This document shows positions 52,176 to 61,519 of a stretch of DNA of 64,000 nt, piece after piece (within the stretch, counting starts at the first letter, position 1; every line of letters begins with the position of its first letter). Location: the NCBI GenBank assembly GCA_016928415.1, contig JAFGKU010000124.1, forward strand, positions 1 through 64,000, read 5' to 3'. Made by a program: the position numbers and the translations under genes. A model generated the notes under the pieces. The model did no database searches. It had not been told where the DNA came from and saw nothing but the letters and a program-made list of their open reading frames with translations. Source of the stretch: Spirochaetales bacterium. Its GTDB lineage: Bacteria > Spirochaetota > Spirochaetia > SZUA-6 > JAFGRV01.

Positions 52176-54381
52176 TACTTGAGGAATTGGCCGTTATCGT
52201 AAGGGCCTGGAAAGCGCATTTCCCGCAATAGCCCTGGTTTTTCATCAGGTACTTCACCGTTTCGTTCAGCTGCTCCTGCTCGGATGAATTGACATTGGCC
52301 GAGCTGCTTCCGCTTTTAATCCATCCCAGAAGCTTCATGTTTTCCCTGGACTTGAACTCGTTCTCGAACACGTACCGCTTGATGGCATTCTGGTACGAAG
52401 GTTCATCGCTTAAAAGAACGGAATAACTGACGCTTGCAATGGCGTCGCTTAACTCCTTGCGGAAAATATCCTTGTCGGGAATTCCCAGGTACTGTTCGAT
52501 GGTCTGCATGAATTTTTCGTCCGGCTGAACGTCCGCCTGCGTCACCTCGTGCTTCACCGTCGTGTTATGCGCATACGCACGCACATGGTCCGTGTATTTT
52601 TTCCATGTCGTTTCTATGACCGTATCGTCGCGTAAAATCGCGGAATAGACATCACTGGCAATCTGCCCGAATATCCATTTCTTGGCCTGGGGAAGAATTT
52701 TTTCCACGTAATGGTTCAGGGACGTCTTCTGCGTGGCAAACGATTCCTTGAGCGCGTTTTCAATCCTTACATACAGGTCCAGGGGCGTTACACAGGGATT
52801 TTCCAGCGCGATGGAAGTGAGCAGGGCCTGCTCCCCCTTCTCCTCCCTGAGACGTTTGATGTTGGCCGCATATTCGTCAATCTGGAAATGCTCCGTGTAC
52901 TCGAAAACGTTCTGTATAAAACGGGGGTCAAGACCGAACGTCCCTTCCGAGGGTTTTACGAATTCGAATTCTTCAATGATCGTCCGCGCCATGTTATTGT
53001 CAACGCCGCTGTCGGCGCGCCCCGCGTATATAAGCGCCTTCTGCAGGAGCGACAGGTTGGGATTCTGCTTCGATTCGTACAACCGCGTCATGACGGCGGC
53101 CAGGCTCAGGAATTGAAGGCTGTGCGGCGCCACATGAACGGTATGCTTTTTGCTTTTATCCCATTTCCTCTGATCATTGGAATAGGTGAAGGAATATATT
53201 TTTTCCTCGTCCTTGAAATGAACGGATAAGGGCATCTCAATGAAAGTCGTTCTCGATTTCAATGCCTCGAAAGTCTGGTTTGCCATGAACATGTTGTATT
53301 CATGAAAATTCGTATGCCCTATGATCACGCCGTTAAAGGGTATGGGCGGCTGCCCTTCCGGCTTGAAAAACCGGTCCTGCGTGGCAAAGAGCATCTCGTA
53401 AAGAAACTTGTCGGAAAGCTTCAGAATTTCATGAATTTCCACGAACCCGTTCGCCCCGCAGCAGAGTTCACCCTTGTAGTCATGAACAAGGGGATGGGAT
53501 TCGCTGCCGAACCTGGGCAGAAGGCTGTAATCAATATTCCCCACCAATGATCCCGCTTCCTGGCTTTTTTCATCCCTCGGTGTATAGGAACCGATGCCGC
53601 TTTTTGTCCGCGCATCATAGATCATCCTCTTGACCTTCAGGAAAGGAATGAGTTCGGCAAAGGAAAGGTTTCTTGTCTGCATGAAGTCATTGATCACGAA
53701 ATCGGAAAACGGGGAAATGAGTCCGTCGATTTGAATTCTGAATTCATCGTCATAGTGCGGATGTTTCTGCAGAAAGGCCTTTTTTGCCCTGGGATCGAGT
53801 TTTTTATTCATTTCCGCCAAAAACTCGGCTCTAAGGTTAACGGGCACCACCTGCAATGGCCGTTCATAAATGGGACTTTGGAGGTAATAAATGCCGTTTT
53901 CCTTGAAAAGCGCCTTTTCCTTCAATCTCTCATCCACCGTCGGGAGAAGAAGGGTATAGGTTTTGCCTTCTTCCCTCTTGGAATAGACGTTCATCGCCTG
54001 CTTTATGCCGTCCATGGACCGGGACTTGGCGGCACCCGGCGGACCAAGCAGAATCCAGAGGCGCTTGGAAGCCTCCAGTCCGCGGCTGGCATTGTCTATT
54101 TTTTCCACCAGGTTCTCCTTGGCCTTTTGCTGGCCAAAGACAACATAAAGACCGACCAGACTGTCATCTTCGAAGAATTTATAAGTATGCTTGATCGGCT
54201 TGCCCGGGGTTATATAATACTCCACCCCCGAGGAAATGATCATGTCATGGAGCAGCTGGAACATATTCCGCGTGATCCAGGGCTCTTTTTTGGTCAGTTC
54301 CAGGTAATCGGGGAATGAAAGGATATCATCCGTGTGTTGCTCCGAGGCCTTTTCAAATATCTCTTTAATTGTGAGGTCCAT
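52165..54381 (-). CDS. PrkA/YeaG-family serine kinase (AAA-type)
   Basis: 738 residues. PrkA AAA domain with Walker A LLGPPGAAKSRSMD (about residue 110), the Walker B-like region NGFVEIHEILK, GVIIGHTNFHEYNMF and RTTFIEMP; the C-terminal kinase-type domain runs to about 690. Family members are about 630-645 residues; the extra C-terminal ~50 residues end in GYCGKCAFQAL, a CxxC that might bind metal. The usual partners (YeaH/YhbH and SpoVR) are not adjacent. Regulatory kinase for stress or stationary phase by family knowledge. Confidence 0.88.
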   Translation of the reverse strand: MDLTIKEIFEKASEQHTDDILSFPDYLELTKKEPWITRNMFQLLHDMIISSGVEYYITPGKPIKHTYKFFEDDSLVGLYVVFGQQKAKENLVEKIDNASRGLEASKRLWILLGPPGAAKSRSMDGIKQAMNVYSKREEGKTYTLLLPTVDERLKEKALFKENGIYYLQSPIYERPLQVVPVNLRAEFLAEMNKKLDPRAKKAFLQKHPHYDDEFRIQIDGLISPFSDFVINDFMQTRNLSFAELIPFLKVKRMIYDARTKSGIGSYTPRDEKSQEAGSLVGNIDYSLLPRFGSESHPLVHDYKGELCCGANGFVEIHEILKLSDKFLYEMLFATQDRFFKPEGQPPIPFNGVIIGHTNFHEYNMFMANQTFEALKSRTTFIEMPLSVHFKDEEKIYSFTYSNDQRKWDKSKKHTVHVAPHSLQFLSLAAVMTRLYESKQNPNLSLLQKALIYAGRADSGVDNNMARTIIEEFEFVKPSEGTFGLDPRFIQNVFEYTEHFQIDEYAANIKRLREEKGEQALLTSIALENPCVTPLDLYVRIENALKESFATQKTSLNHYVEKILPQAKKWIFGQIASDVYSAILRDDTVIETTWKKYTDHVRAYAHNTTVKHEVTQADVQPDEKFMQTIEQYLGIPDKDIFRKELSDAIASVSYSVLLSDEPSYQNAIKRYVFENEFKSRENMKLLGWIKSGSSSANVNSSEQEQLNETVKYLMKNQGYCGKCAFQALTITANSSSIMV

Positions 54382-54446
54382 ACAAGCTCCTTGATGCCGT
54401 TCTAAATTCAGTATAATACCAGTTTCACTATAAATCCAATGGGGCG

Positions 54447-54458
54447 CCTCTAAAAACC
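54447..54458 (-). repeat. 12-base repeat GGTTTTTAGAGG, copy 2
   Basis: In the 316-base gap upstream of the PrkA gene, 66 bases before its ATG on the minus strand. The rest of the gap (54382-54697) has an AAAACC..GGTTTT-like imperfect hairpin around 54485-54510 and the promoter at 54624; no gene was seen. Confidence 0.6.
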
Positions 54459-54623
54459 ATCTTTTTAATCGGCTTTCCGAAAAAAACCTTTTAAAACCGG
54501 AATTTTAAAAGGCCGCCCGGGATAAATCACTGGTATTAAAAAGTGCGCGTAATTAAAAAATAATCTTTTCAATAGGCTTAAGTCAACATCCCTTATAAAA
54601 ATGACTCTTACCAACATTTACAT

Positions 54624-54651
54624 TTGACTTTTTTTGTCCAAGTGATAAATT
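54624..54651 (+). promoter_or_regulatory. sigma-70-type promoter for the sppA fusion gene
   Basis: TTGACT (54624-54629), 16 bases, TAAATT (54646-54651), about 46 bases before the ATG at 54698. The stretch TTGAC-T7-GTCC closely matches one at 63013, before the ABC ATPase gene. Confidence 0.45.
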
Positions 54652-54697
54652 TATAGTCATAATTGATACTATTTCAAAACGAAAGGGTATAACCATA

Positions 54698-57211
54698 ATG
54701 ATAAAAATCAAAATTTTACTGTTCTCATTTTTAATCCTGTTTATACTGTCAACCAACCTGGAGGCCCAAAGCACAATCCCCTCCTTTCACTCCCATTCAC
54801 CGTTTATACTTCTTCCATCCGAAGGAAACGATTCGGGGCTCTATGGATTTCTGAACCCCGCGGCTCTCACGCATGTCCTCAACCCGGATTTTTATGCCCT
54901 GACGTATCTGAACAACCAGACCCTTCTCACACCGGACACGTGGGGCTTGTTTTTCGCGGTTCCCCACCTGAGCTTCGGAACATTCAACACATTGACAGGC
55001 GACGGGGTATGGTACGGCCGGTACAGGCTTTCAATGGGTTTCGGTTCCAAAACCTTCAGCTTTGGAACGGGATATGAGTGGAACAGCGGCAGCACGGAAT
55101 TTACAGACCCGTCTAACCTGATGACGGCCGGTTTTCTCTTCCAGCCCGCGGCATACCTTTCGATCGGTTTGACGGAAACAACGAACATGGCGTTCACGGA
55201 AAACGAAACCGCCCTGACACTCGGGATACGCCCGCTGGCCTCTGACAGAATCACGCTATTCGCCGATTACGCCTTTCAAACACCAGGCAGGTGGGAGGAT
55301 TTATGGGACAAGGGGCATGCGAGCGTAGGCGCATTGGTTCAGCCCTGGGACGGTGTGTATCTTTCAGGTAAATATTTCCCCAGGAATGCCGGTTTCGAAG
55401 TCGGTTTTAAAATATCATCCGGTAATTTCGGCGTTACCTCGCAGGTTCATTACGACGGTAAAATTTTTCCCTCCATCATGATCGGTTCACGGGCCGGGTC
55501 ATACGAGGAATCCGCAGCGCAGAAAACAATCCTGAAAAACAGTGAATACCTTTTTCTTGACCTGAAGGGTATGTGCCAGTACAGGTCCGGCTTTTTCAGT
55601 AATGAGCCGACCCTTCTCAGCCTGCTGAAAACGATTGATACGGCGCAAAACGATCCCCTCATAGCCGGAATCGCGATCGATATTTCCGGATTTTACGCCG
55701 ACAGGGAAATGCTTTGGGAGATTCGCCACAAACTGGCCGAATTTAAGCAAGCGGGCAAACATGTCATCATTTATGTAGACCGGGCCGGGTTATGGATGTA
55801 TTACCTGGCAAGCATAGCGGACAAGGTGGTCATGGACCCGTTGGGTAGTTTTGTCTTCACAGGCTTTTTAAAAGGGTCAACTTACCTGAAAGAGGCAATG
55901 GAAAAACTCGGCATAGGATTCGAGGAATGGCGCCTTTTTACATATAAATCCGCTTACGAAATGATTTCCCGCGACTCCATGTCCGAAGCGGAAAAAGAGC
56001 AGTGGCAGGCAATTCTTGAGAGTGAACGCCTGCTCGTTCTCAATGGGATCAGGGAAGCGAGGAATATACCGGACGAAAAAATGGAGGAGCTTATTAATTC
56101 CGTCGTTCTCCTCGATCCGGAAAAAGCCCTTAAAAGCGGACTTATAGACTCGATCGGCAGGTCCGAAAAACTAACAGACAGCGTCAGGGAAATTGAAGGC
56201 CGGGACCTCCCTTTCAGAACACCTGAAAACCTTAACAGCAACCTCTTGTCCTATGAAACGGAATGGTCGGAGGCGCCCTCTATAGCCGTTATTTACGCCT
56301 TAGGAACCGTAGCCATGGATTTCGGGATGAACGCGAGAAACCTTTCGCAGACAATACAGAAGGCGGCCGACAACCCGTGGATAGAGGCGCTCGTGATCAG
56401 GGTGGATTCTCCCGGCGGCGACGCGCTTGCCAGCGATTATGTGGCCGAAGCCATCCGCCAGTGTAATCTGCGGAAACCGGTCATTATTTCACAGGGTATG
56501 ATGGCCGCCTCGGGCGGTTACTGGGTTTCCATGTACGGCAATACGATTGTTACTTCCCCAGTTACCCTCACCGGTTCCATCGGCGTGGCCGGCGGCTGGT
56601 TTTACGACAAGGGATTCAAGAAAACGTTCGGCCTGTCCACCGATTTCATTGGAATAGGCGACCACGCGGACCTGGGCTATGGACTCGTCATCCCCTTCAT
56701 TAATTTCTCCATCCCGGACAGGAATTTGGATGTTAAGGAAAAGGCGATGTTCACGGAAAGCATGCAATCCCTGTACGGCATGTTCGTCAACAAGGTGGCG
56801 AAGGGCAGAAACAAAAGCCCGGCGCGTATAGAAAAAGCGGCCCAGGGCAGAATCTGGACAGGGGAGGAGGCAAAAAAAATGTACCTCACGGATGAAATTG
56901 GAGGGCTGCTGGACGCCATAAATATCGCACGGGAAAGGGCGGACATTCCCGCGGGCCGCAGGGTTTCCATCATAGAAATGCCTGAGCTGCCGTTTTTCAG
57001 CTGGGACAGGAACATAACCGACCTGTTGACGTCCAAAGTGAAATCCCAGAAGGATTCTTCCAGCATGATAACCGATTATTTTTCACTGCTCATACAATCG
57101 AAGGGGTATCCAATGCCATTGGTAAACCTGGACCTGTTTGAATATTATTACACAGGTGCTGAAAGGAATTTTCCTGCAGGGAACATGCTTTTACAAAATA
57201 CGGGATATTAA
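54698..57211 (+). CDS. sppA: SppA signal-peptide peptidase fused to an N-terminal outer-membrane-barrel-like domain
   Basis: 837 residues. Signal peptide to about 23. Residues about 26-280 are a beta-rich region (FLNPAALTHVLNPDFYALTYLNN, RLSMGFGSKTFSFGTGYEW, RITLFADYAFQTPG) that resembles PorV/UPF0164-type barrels. From about 285 the two-domain SppA fold begins: general-base Lys in FTYKSAYEM (K417) and nucleophile Ser in MMAASGGYW (S605), spaced 188 apart (200 in E. coli SppA). IRVDSPGGDALASD is present. It would cleave leftover signal peptides or other membrane peptides, possibly tethered to the outer membrane. Its last bases overlap the sugar transferase stop. Confidence 0.88.
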   Translation: MIKIKILLFSFLILFILSTNLEAQSTIPSFHSHSPFILLPSEGNDSGLYGFLNPAALTHVLNPDFYALTYLNNQTLLTPDTWGLFFAVPHLSFGTFNTLTGDGVWYGRYRLSMGFGSKTFSFGTGYEWNSGSTEFTDPSNLMTAGFLFQPAAYLSIGLTETTNMAFTENETALTLGIRPLASDRITLFADYAFQTPGRWEDLWDKGHASVGALVQPWDGVYLSGKYFPRNAGFEVGFKISSGNFGVTSQVHYDGKIFPSIMIGSRAGSYEESAAQKTILKNSEYLFLDLKGMCQYRSGFFSNEPTLLSLLKTIDTAQNDPLIAGIAIDISGFYADREMLWEIRHKLAEFKQAGKHVIIYVDRAGLWMYYLASIADKVVMDPLGSFVFTGFLKGSTYLKEAMEKLGIGFEEWRLFTYKSAYEMISRDSMSEAEKEQWQAILESERLLVLNGIREARNIPDEKMEELINSVVLLDPEKALKSGLIDSIGRSEKLTDSVREIEGRDLPFRTPENLNSNLLSYETEWSEAPSIAVIYALGTVAMDFGMNARNLSQTIQKAADNPWIEALVIRVDSPGGDALASDYVAEAIRQCNLRKPVIISQGMMAASGGYWVSMYGNTIVTSPVTLTGSIGVAGGWFYDKGFKKTFGLSTDFIGIGDHADLGYGLVIPFINFSIPDRNLDVKEKAMFTESMQSLYGMFVNKVAKGRNKSPARIEKAAQGRIWTGEEAKKMYLTDEIGGLLDAINIARERADIPAGRRVSIIEMPELPFFSWDRNITDLLTSKVKSQKDSSSMITDYFSLLIQSKGYPMPLVNLDLFEYYYTGAERNFPAGNMLLQNTGY

Positions 57212-58650
57212 CGGACGAATATGGCAATTCTCAGGCACCGGAAAAATATGTTCAGGTCCAAACCGATTGACCATTTTTTTCTGTAGAGAATGTCCATGTT
57301 GACCCATTTACGAAAGCTTAAAGTATCCCTTCCGTAAATCTGGGGATAACAGGCAATGCCGGGTATGCAGTCCAGGCGGATCACGTCCTTATGCGAATAG
57401 GCCGCTACTTCGCTGACCAGGTGGGGCCGGGGACCTATAAGGCTCATGTCTCCCTTTAAAACATTTAATAACTGGGGCAGTTCATCCAGGCTGTGCCGTC
57501 TCAACAGTTTACCGATACGGGTAATGCGCGGATCATTTTTCATTTTAAAAAGCGGGCCTTTGCGCATGTTGTATTTCAAAAGGGTATTCTTCAATACATC
57601 CGCATTGGGGACCATGGAGCGGAATTTATAAAATTTAATGATTTTCCCGTTCTTACCCACCCGGTTGCGGACAAAAAACACGGGACCGCCGTCTTCCAGT
57701 TTAATGGCCAGCGCAATTAGAAACGCTACCGGGAAAACGAGGAGGAGGGAAAGACTGGCGACAACCAGGTCAAACAGGCGTTTAAAAGTGATAAATGTGA
57801 CGGAATCCCTGTTGGTGGCATACCTCTCAATCAGGGGAATGTAATAAAAATCGCTCTTCCAGAAGGACCGTTTGGGAAGATTGGAAATATCCGGCACGAG
57901 ATAATAACCGATGCTGTAAAGCCTGCAAAAATTGACAATCTTGAAAATCGTTTCGGAATCCATGTTCCTGTTCATGAACAGCATGACTTCCCCGATTTTA
58001 AGGCTGAAAATCAATTTTTTAAACGCATCGGGGGTAACGGGTACCTCCTTGTTTTCAGGATTCCTGAAGTAAAATTGTCCTTCTTTCATATACAGGGTTC
58101 CCGTATAGATATTGGTGCTTATGATATTCACAAAGAAATCCATGATCGGGAAACGTTCATCCGGTTCCCCGACGATGAGAACATTTTTCTGGAGAAAGCC
58201 AAGCCGTACCAGATGATGTATCCATAAAAACTGAAGAACATGGGCCAGAATAATAAACAGGGTATCCAGGACAAGTGTCACTAATATTTCAAGCAGATAT
58301 TCCTGAATGAGGTAATTCCATCCGAATATAAAGTCAAAAAACAACATAAAAAAAACCATGTTGAATATGACGATGAAGGTAACGGATATATTCTTGAAAA
58401 TCACCCATTTACTTTCATACTTGAGAAAATAATGGTAATTCAATGAATACAGGTCTTTCCACATGAGGATGCAGAATAAAAAATAATAGCAGATATGAAT
58501 ATTATAGGTGACGAAATGACTGAATTCCTTTGCATAAAAAAAATTATAGATCAGCCAGGACTCAAACAGGTAGGTAAATCCACTGAAAACCATGTAAAAA
58601 AACAGATACGCAAAGAGTTTATTAATGCTGTTGCCAAAAATTAATTTCAT
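57208..58650 (-). CDS. polyprenyl-phosphate sugar-1-phosphate transferase (WcaJ/WbaP type)
   Basis: 480 residues. Five N-terminal helices, a degenerate CoA-binding-like domain (about 150-270) and the C-terminal catalytic domain with its re-entrant helix KRLFDLVVASLSLLLVFPVAFLIALAIKLE, then VFFVRNRVGKNGK, FYKFRSM, the DELPQLLNVLKGDMSLIGPRP signature, and IPGIACYPQI. It starts a lipid-linked glycan for exopolysaccharide, O-antigen or glycoprotein. No other glycan genes are beside it. It is distinct from the Pel pathway, which does not use lipid-linked intermediates. Confidence 0.92.
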   Translation of the reverse strand: MKLIFGNSINKLFAYLFFYMVFSGFTYLFESWLIYNFFYAKEFSHFVTYNIHICYYFLFCILMWKDLYSLNYHYFLKYESKWVIFKNISVTFIVIFNMVFFMLFFDFIFGWNYLIQEYLLEILVTLVLDTLFIILAHVLQFLWIHHLVRLGFLQKNVLIVGEPDERFPIMDFFVNIISTNIYTGTLYMKEGQFYFRNPENKEVPVTPDAFKKLIFSLKIGEVMLFMNRNMDSETIFKIVNFCRLYSIGYYLVPDISNLPKRSFWKSDFYYIPLIERYATNRDSVTFITFKRLFDLVVASLSLLLVFPVAFLIALAIKLEDGGPVFFVRNRVGKNGKIIKFYKFRSMVPNADVLKNTLLKYNMRKGPLFKMKNDPRITRIGKLLRRHSLDELPQLLNVLKGDMSLIGPRPHLVSEVAAYSHKDVIRLDCIPGIACYPQIYGRDTLSFRKWVNMDILYRKKWSIGLDLNIFFRCLRIAIFVR

Positions 58651-58664
58651 ACCTTATGTATAAA

Positions 58665-58693
58665 AATATATTGCCACCCAATGCAGAATTCAA
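58665..58693 (-). promoter_or_regulatory. sigma-70-type promoter for the sugar transferase
   Basis: On the minus strand: TTGAAT (58693-58688), 17 bases, TATATT (58670-58665), with the transcript expected to start close to the ATG at 58650. Confidence 0.5.
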
Positions 58694-58797
58694 GAAAACT
58701 TTTCAAAAAAGGACAAATTTGTAAAGAAATATAAGAAAAATGAATATAAATTCATACCTTTTTTGTAAATAAAGTGATTATTTCGTTTTTTTTCAAA

Positions 58798-59005
58798 TTA
58801 TGGTGAAAATTTAAAAGGTTCCAAGCGGGGGACCAATTCCTCTATAATCATTTTTTCTTCCACAATTGTATCCGCCTCATATGTTACTGAGAATCTGAGG
58901 AAAGAACCGGCATCATCCCAAGGTACAGTCGACACAAGGCATTCCCGAAAGGCCGAATTTTTCACCGCCTATTCTCTGAGCATACTTATCTCTTATAAAT
59001 GACAT
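58798..59005 (-). pseudogene. internally deleted PLP-dependent aminotransferase (DapL/AspC-like)
   Basis: An intact ribosome site AAAGGAGA and ATG (59005) begin MSFIRDKYAQRIGGEKFG, which I recall as the start of LL-diaminopimelate aminotransferase-like enzymes of spirochaetes. The frame then ends at 58913. Another frame picks up directly with STVPWDDAGSFLRFSVTY and continues to a stop at 58798 with LEPFKF, the matching C-terminus of such an enzyme. About 1 kb of coding sequence between the ends is missing. The retained start signals suggest recent loss. The remaining gap (58651-58797) is AT-rich. Confidence 0.75.
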
Positions 59006-59028
59006 TGCTGTCTCCTTTTCAGTTATGC

Positions 59029-59058
59029 TTGACAAAAGACTATACGGTAAGGTAATTT
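59029..59058 (+). promoter_or_regulatory. promoter-like site for the PEGA/propeller lipoprotein gene
   Basis: Perfect -35 TTGACA (59029-59034), then TAATTT at 18-base spacing (59053-59058). The -10 is weak. It lies inside the upstream end of the aminotransferase remnant region, on the opposite strand. Confidence 0.4.
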
Positions 59059-59077
59059 TGCACAAGAGATTATCGAC

Positions 59078-60541
59078 ATGCAGAAAAGGTATATGCCGCA
59101 AATTAAAGTCTTATTAATAATGATCTCCTTTTTTCTTTCCTCTTTTATCTCGTGTCAATATTCCTTTAAAGTATCCGTTACTCCTGACGACGGCTTCGTC
59201 TATTATAACGGCGATATAATTGCGAACAACACCACCATCACGGCTTCACAGCCCTCGCTTACCGTTCACGCCTACAGGGACGGATACAATCCTATGACCG
59301 TGTTTTTTTCCTCAGGCAGTCCGTTCTCGGTCGCGAATGCGGTAATAACCCTGTCAAAAAAAACATACAGGATAACGGTGGATGTGATCGAAGGCGTTTC
59401 TGAAGCAATAATCGACGGCAGGGTGCATGGGACAACCCCCCTCACTCTCCGCCTCACGCAGGGACGGCATTCACTTGTTTTAAAACGCAATGATTATCCG
59501 GATGCGGAAACGTACCTGGATGTATCATCGGACAAACGGTATACTTTCAGGCAGAAGGAAAATCCCTCCCTGGGAAGGCAGATAGGAATATTTCCCTGCG
59601 GCAGCCAGCCCAAGCAGGTCATCTTTTCTCCTGACAACAATTACCTCTTCATCGTTCTTCTTGACGGGAAGGGATTTCAGATCTTCGACGTGAAACATCT
59701 TGAAATGACGGCGTATGTGGATGTCGGGCAGCATACCCGGTACAAGAGTTTTGTGGAGGGTCTCTTCATCAAGGAGACGCATTCCTTTATTGTCTCCCAA
59801 ATGACGACGGGCAAGCTGATCGAATATAATTTACAGGATGTATTCCACACCGAATTAAAAAGAATAATCGACAGCCATGGCCGGTGGCCCAAATTTTTCG
59901 CCTACTCCCCCGTGCTGCGAAAACTGGCCGTGTCCAACTGGACCAGCAATGACGTTTCCATCATCGATTATGCTTCGGGGAACCTGGAAAGGAAGCTCGG
60001 ACCCATAGTGGTACCGCGCGGCATTGCCTGGTCAAGCGACGGGAAATTCCTGTACATATGCTCGTTTGACGGGGGTCGGTTCTACAAGTACGATACGGAA
60101 TCATGGAAAGAACTGGCGCAGGTGTACAGGCCCTCCGCCGCCATGCGCCATGTCGTATTGTCGAGCGATAACAGGATGTGTTACGTGAGCGACATGTTTC
60201 ATTCCCTGATTTATGCCGTCGATGCGGAAACATTCAAGGTTGTCCATGTCTACAGGGTCTTTAACAATCCCAATTCAATGGAAATATCCCCCGATGACCG
60301 GTATCTTTATGTTTCCTGCCGGGGCCCCAATAATCCCAAATCGTACCTCCTGCGAAGCCCGGTGAACGGTAAAATTTACATAATAGATCTGAAAGAACGG
60401 AAGGTGCTATCGAAAATCGATGCCGGGAACCAGCCTACCGGTCTGGACCTGTCAAGCGACGGCCGGATCCTCGCATTTTCCAATTTCAGGGATGACCGCA
60501 ATTTCGAACTGTACGATATGTCGGAATTGACCGGATATTAA
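59078..60541 (+). CDS. lipoprotein with PEGA domain and YVTN-type beta-propeller
   Basis: 487 residues. A lipoprotein signal ends in SSFISC. Residues about 25-90 and 95-160 form two surface-layer-like beta domains; the second (VIDGRVHGTTPLTLRLTQGRHSLVLKRNDYP-type) is a PEGA domain. From about 175 a beta-propeller follows with blades such as PKQVIFSPDNNYLFIVLLDGKGFQIFD, GIAWSSDGKFLYICSFDGG and PTGLDLSSDGRILAFSNF. Likely a surface or periplasmic protein with binding function. An ATG five codons downstream is a possible alternative start. Confidence 0.8.
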   Translation: MQKRYMPQIKVLLIMISFFLSSFISCQYSFKVSVTPDDGFVYYNGDIIANNTTITASQPSLTVHAYRDGYNPMTVFFSSGSPFSVANAVITLSKKTYRITVDVIEGVSEAIIDGRVHGTTPLTLRLTQGRHSLVLKRNDYPDAETYLDVSSDKRYTFRQKENPSLGRQIGIFPCGSQPKQVIFSPDNNYLFIVLLDGKGFQIFDVKHLEMTAYVDVGQHTRYKSFVEGLFIKETHSFIVSQMTTGKLIEYNLQDVFHTELKRIIDSHGRWPKFFAYSPVLRKLAVSNWTSNDVSIIDYASGNLERKLGPIVVPRGIAWSSDGKFLYICSFDGGRFYKYDTESWKELAQVYRPSAAMRHVVLSSDNRMCYVSDMFHSLIYAVDAETFKVVHVYRVFNNPNSMEISPDDRYLYVSCRGPNNPKSYLLRSPVNGKIYIIDLKERKVLSKIDAGNQPTGLDLSSDGRILAFSNFRDDRNFELYDMSELTGY

Positions 60542-60553
60542 CCTTAACCCGTT

Positions 60554-61519
60554 CTATTTGCGCACTATACCGATATGGTTGGCCACAATCCTGTCCGTAT
60601 TTCCATTAGAATCGGAAGGATGGTTCAGTATTACGGGCTTCCCGTTTTTACCGGCAATGATCATCACCGATGAACCGCCGCCGTCCATGTTCAGGCCGTT
60701 GTAGGCGCCGTGAAATTTGAGCCATTCGGCCGCTTCCAGTTCGGTAGCGCCAACGCTCTCTTTCGACCTCCCGTCCACAACCATCAGGTAAAGATACTTC
60801 GTGTCCCCGGACAGCCCCACTGCCGTACGGGGATGCCTGTCGGTCTCTTCATCCGATCCCCACGCATCTCCCTTTAAAAGGAAATTAGGCAATCCGCCCA
60901 CGGCGTACTTGATAACCTTGTAGTAATGGGGCGCCGATTCGATGGAGAATTTATTTTTCTTTGTCACCACCAGAGCGGCGGCGGACAACTTGCCGTCTAC
61001 ATCGGAATAGACGTATCCATTGGAAACGAACACGCCCGTCACGTTCACCCCTTGCCCTTCCTTCGTAATTCTGTACGGCTCAAACATACTTCCATTAATG
61101 GCCACAAGACATTTCTTTTCCCTGAAAAAAGTGCTTGTCCTCCTGGCATGGGCCTCCCATTTCGAATTCTTTATCCCTTCCGAGACTATCAATTCAATGC
61201 CCTTTTCCGTTAAATCCATCCGGATACAATAAACCCGCAATGGCGGGTTTTTCATTGTTACTTTGGAAAGCTCAATACCGTCGTACAGTTTTTCCCAATC
61301 GGGAGTCATACCCGTCCGGGGCAGGGCCCTGGCCCCCACCACGGGCAGCCTTCGGAGGTTATCCGAACCGCCTGATGTTTTCAGTTCATTTGACTGGCAT
61401 CCGCATAAAACAAGAACGGTGACCACGGTAAGAAGCACCCCTGCTCCATGAAATGTCCGGTTATGCGGTACGGTCACGCCTGTCACGGCTCCCTTCTTTT
61501 TATCACGGTAACCGCTCAT
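60554..61519 (-). CDS. phosphodiester glycosidase (NAGPA-domain) lipoprotein
   Basis: 321 residues with lipobox LCGC near residue 40. The NAGPA/DUF2233 domain is clear: VAINGSMFEPY, SRHPRTAVGLS-type (DRHPRTAVGLSGDTKYLYLMVVDGR), TELEAAEWLKFHGAYNGLNMDGGGSSVM and the terminal NHIGIV. Family members cleave sugar-phosphodiester links on glycans or phosphodiester-linked wall sugars; the nucleophilic residues are not settled by eye. The ATG overlaps the stop of the upstream gene (ATGA). Confidence 0.9.
   Translation of the reverse strand: MSGYRDKKKGAVTGVTVPHNRTFHGAGVLLTVVTVLVLCGCQSNELKTSGGSDNLRRLPVVGARALPRTGMTPDWEKLYDGIELSKVTMKNPPLRVYCIRMDLTEKGIELIVSEGIKNSKWEAHARRTSTFFREKKCLVAINGSMFEPYRITKEGQGVNVTGVFVSNGYVYSDVDGKLSAAALVVTKKNKFSIESAPHYYKVIKYAVGGLPNFLLKGDAWGSDEETDRHPRTAVGLSGDTKYLYLMVVDGRSKESVGATELEAAEWLKFHGAYNGLNMDGGGSSVMIIAGKNGKPVILNHPSDSNGNTDRIVANHIGIVRK

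Noticed and set aside
58913-59005. 30-residue peptide with an excellent ribosome site, possible leader or RiPP precursor
   Set aside because: Its N-terminus matches my recall of an aminotransferase start and the matching C-terminus follows at once in another frame, so a deletion remnant explains both.
61232-61253. AACCCGC-AATG-GCGGGTT followed by T5 looks like a plus-strand intrinsic terminator
   Set aside because: It lies inside the NAGPA coding sequence on the opposite strand, where no plus-strand transcript is expected, and encodes a plausible KNPPLRVY stretch; likely coincidental.
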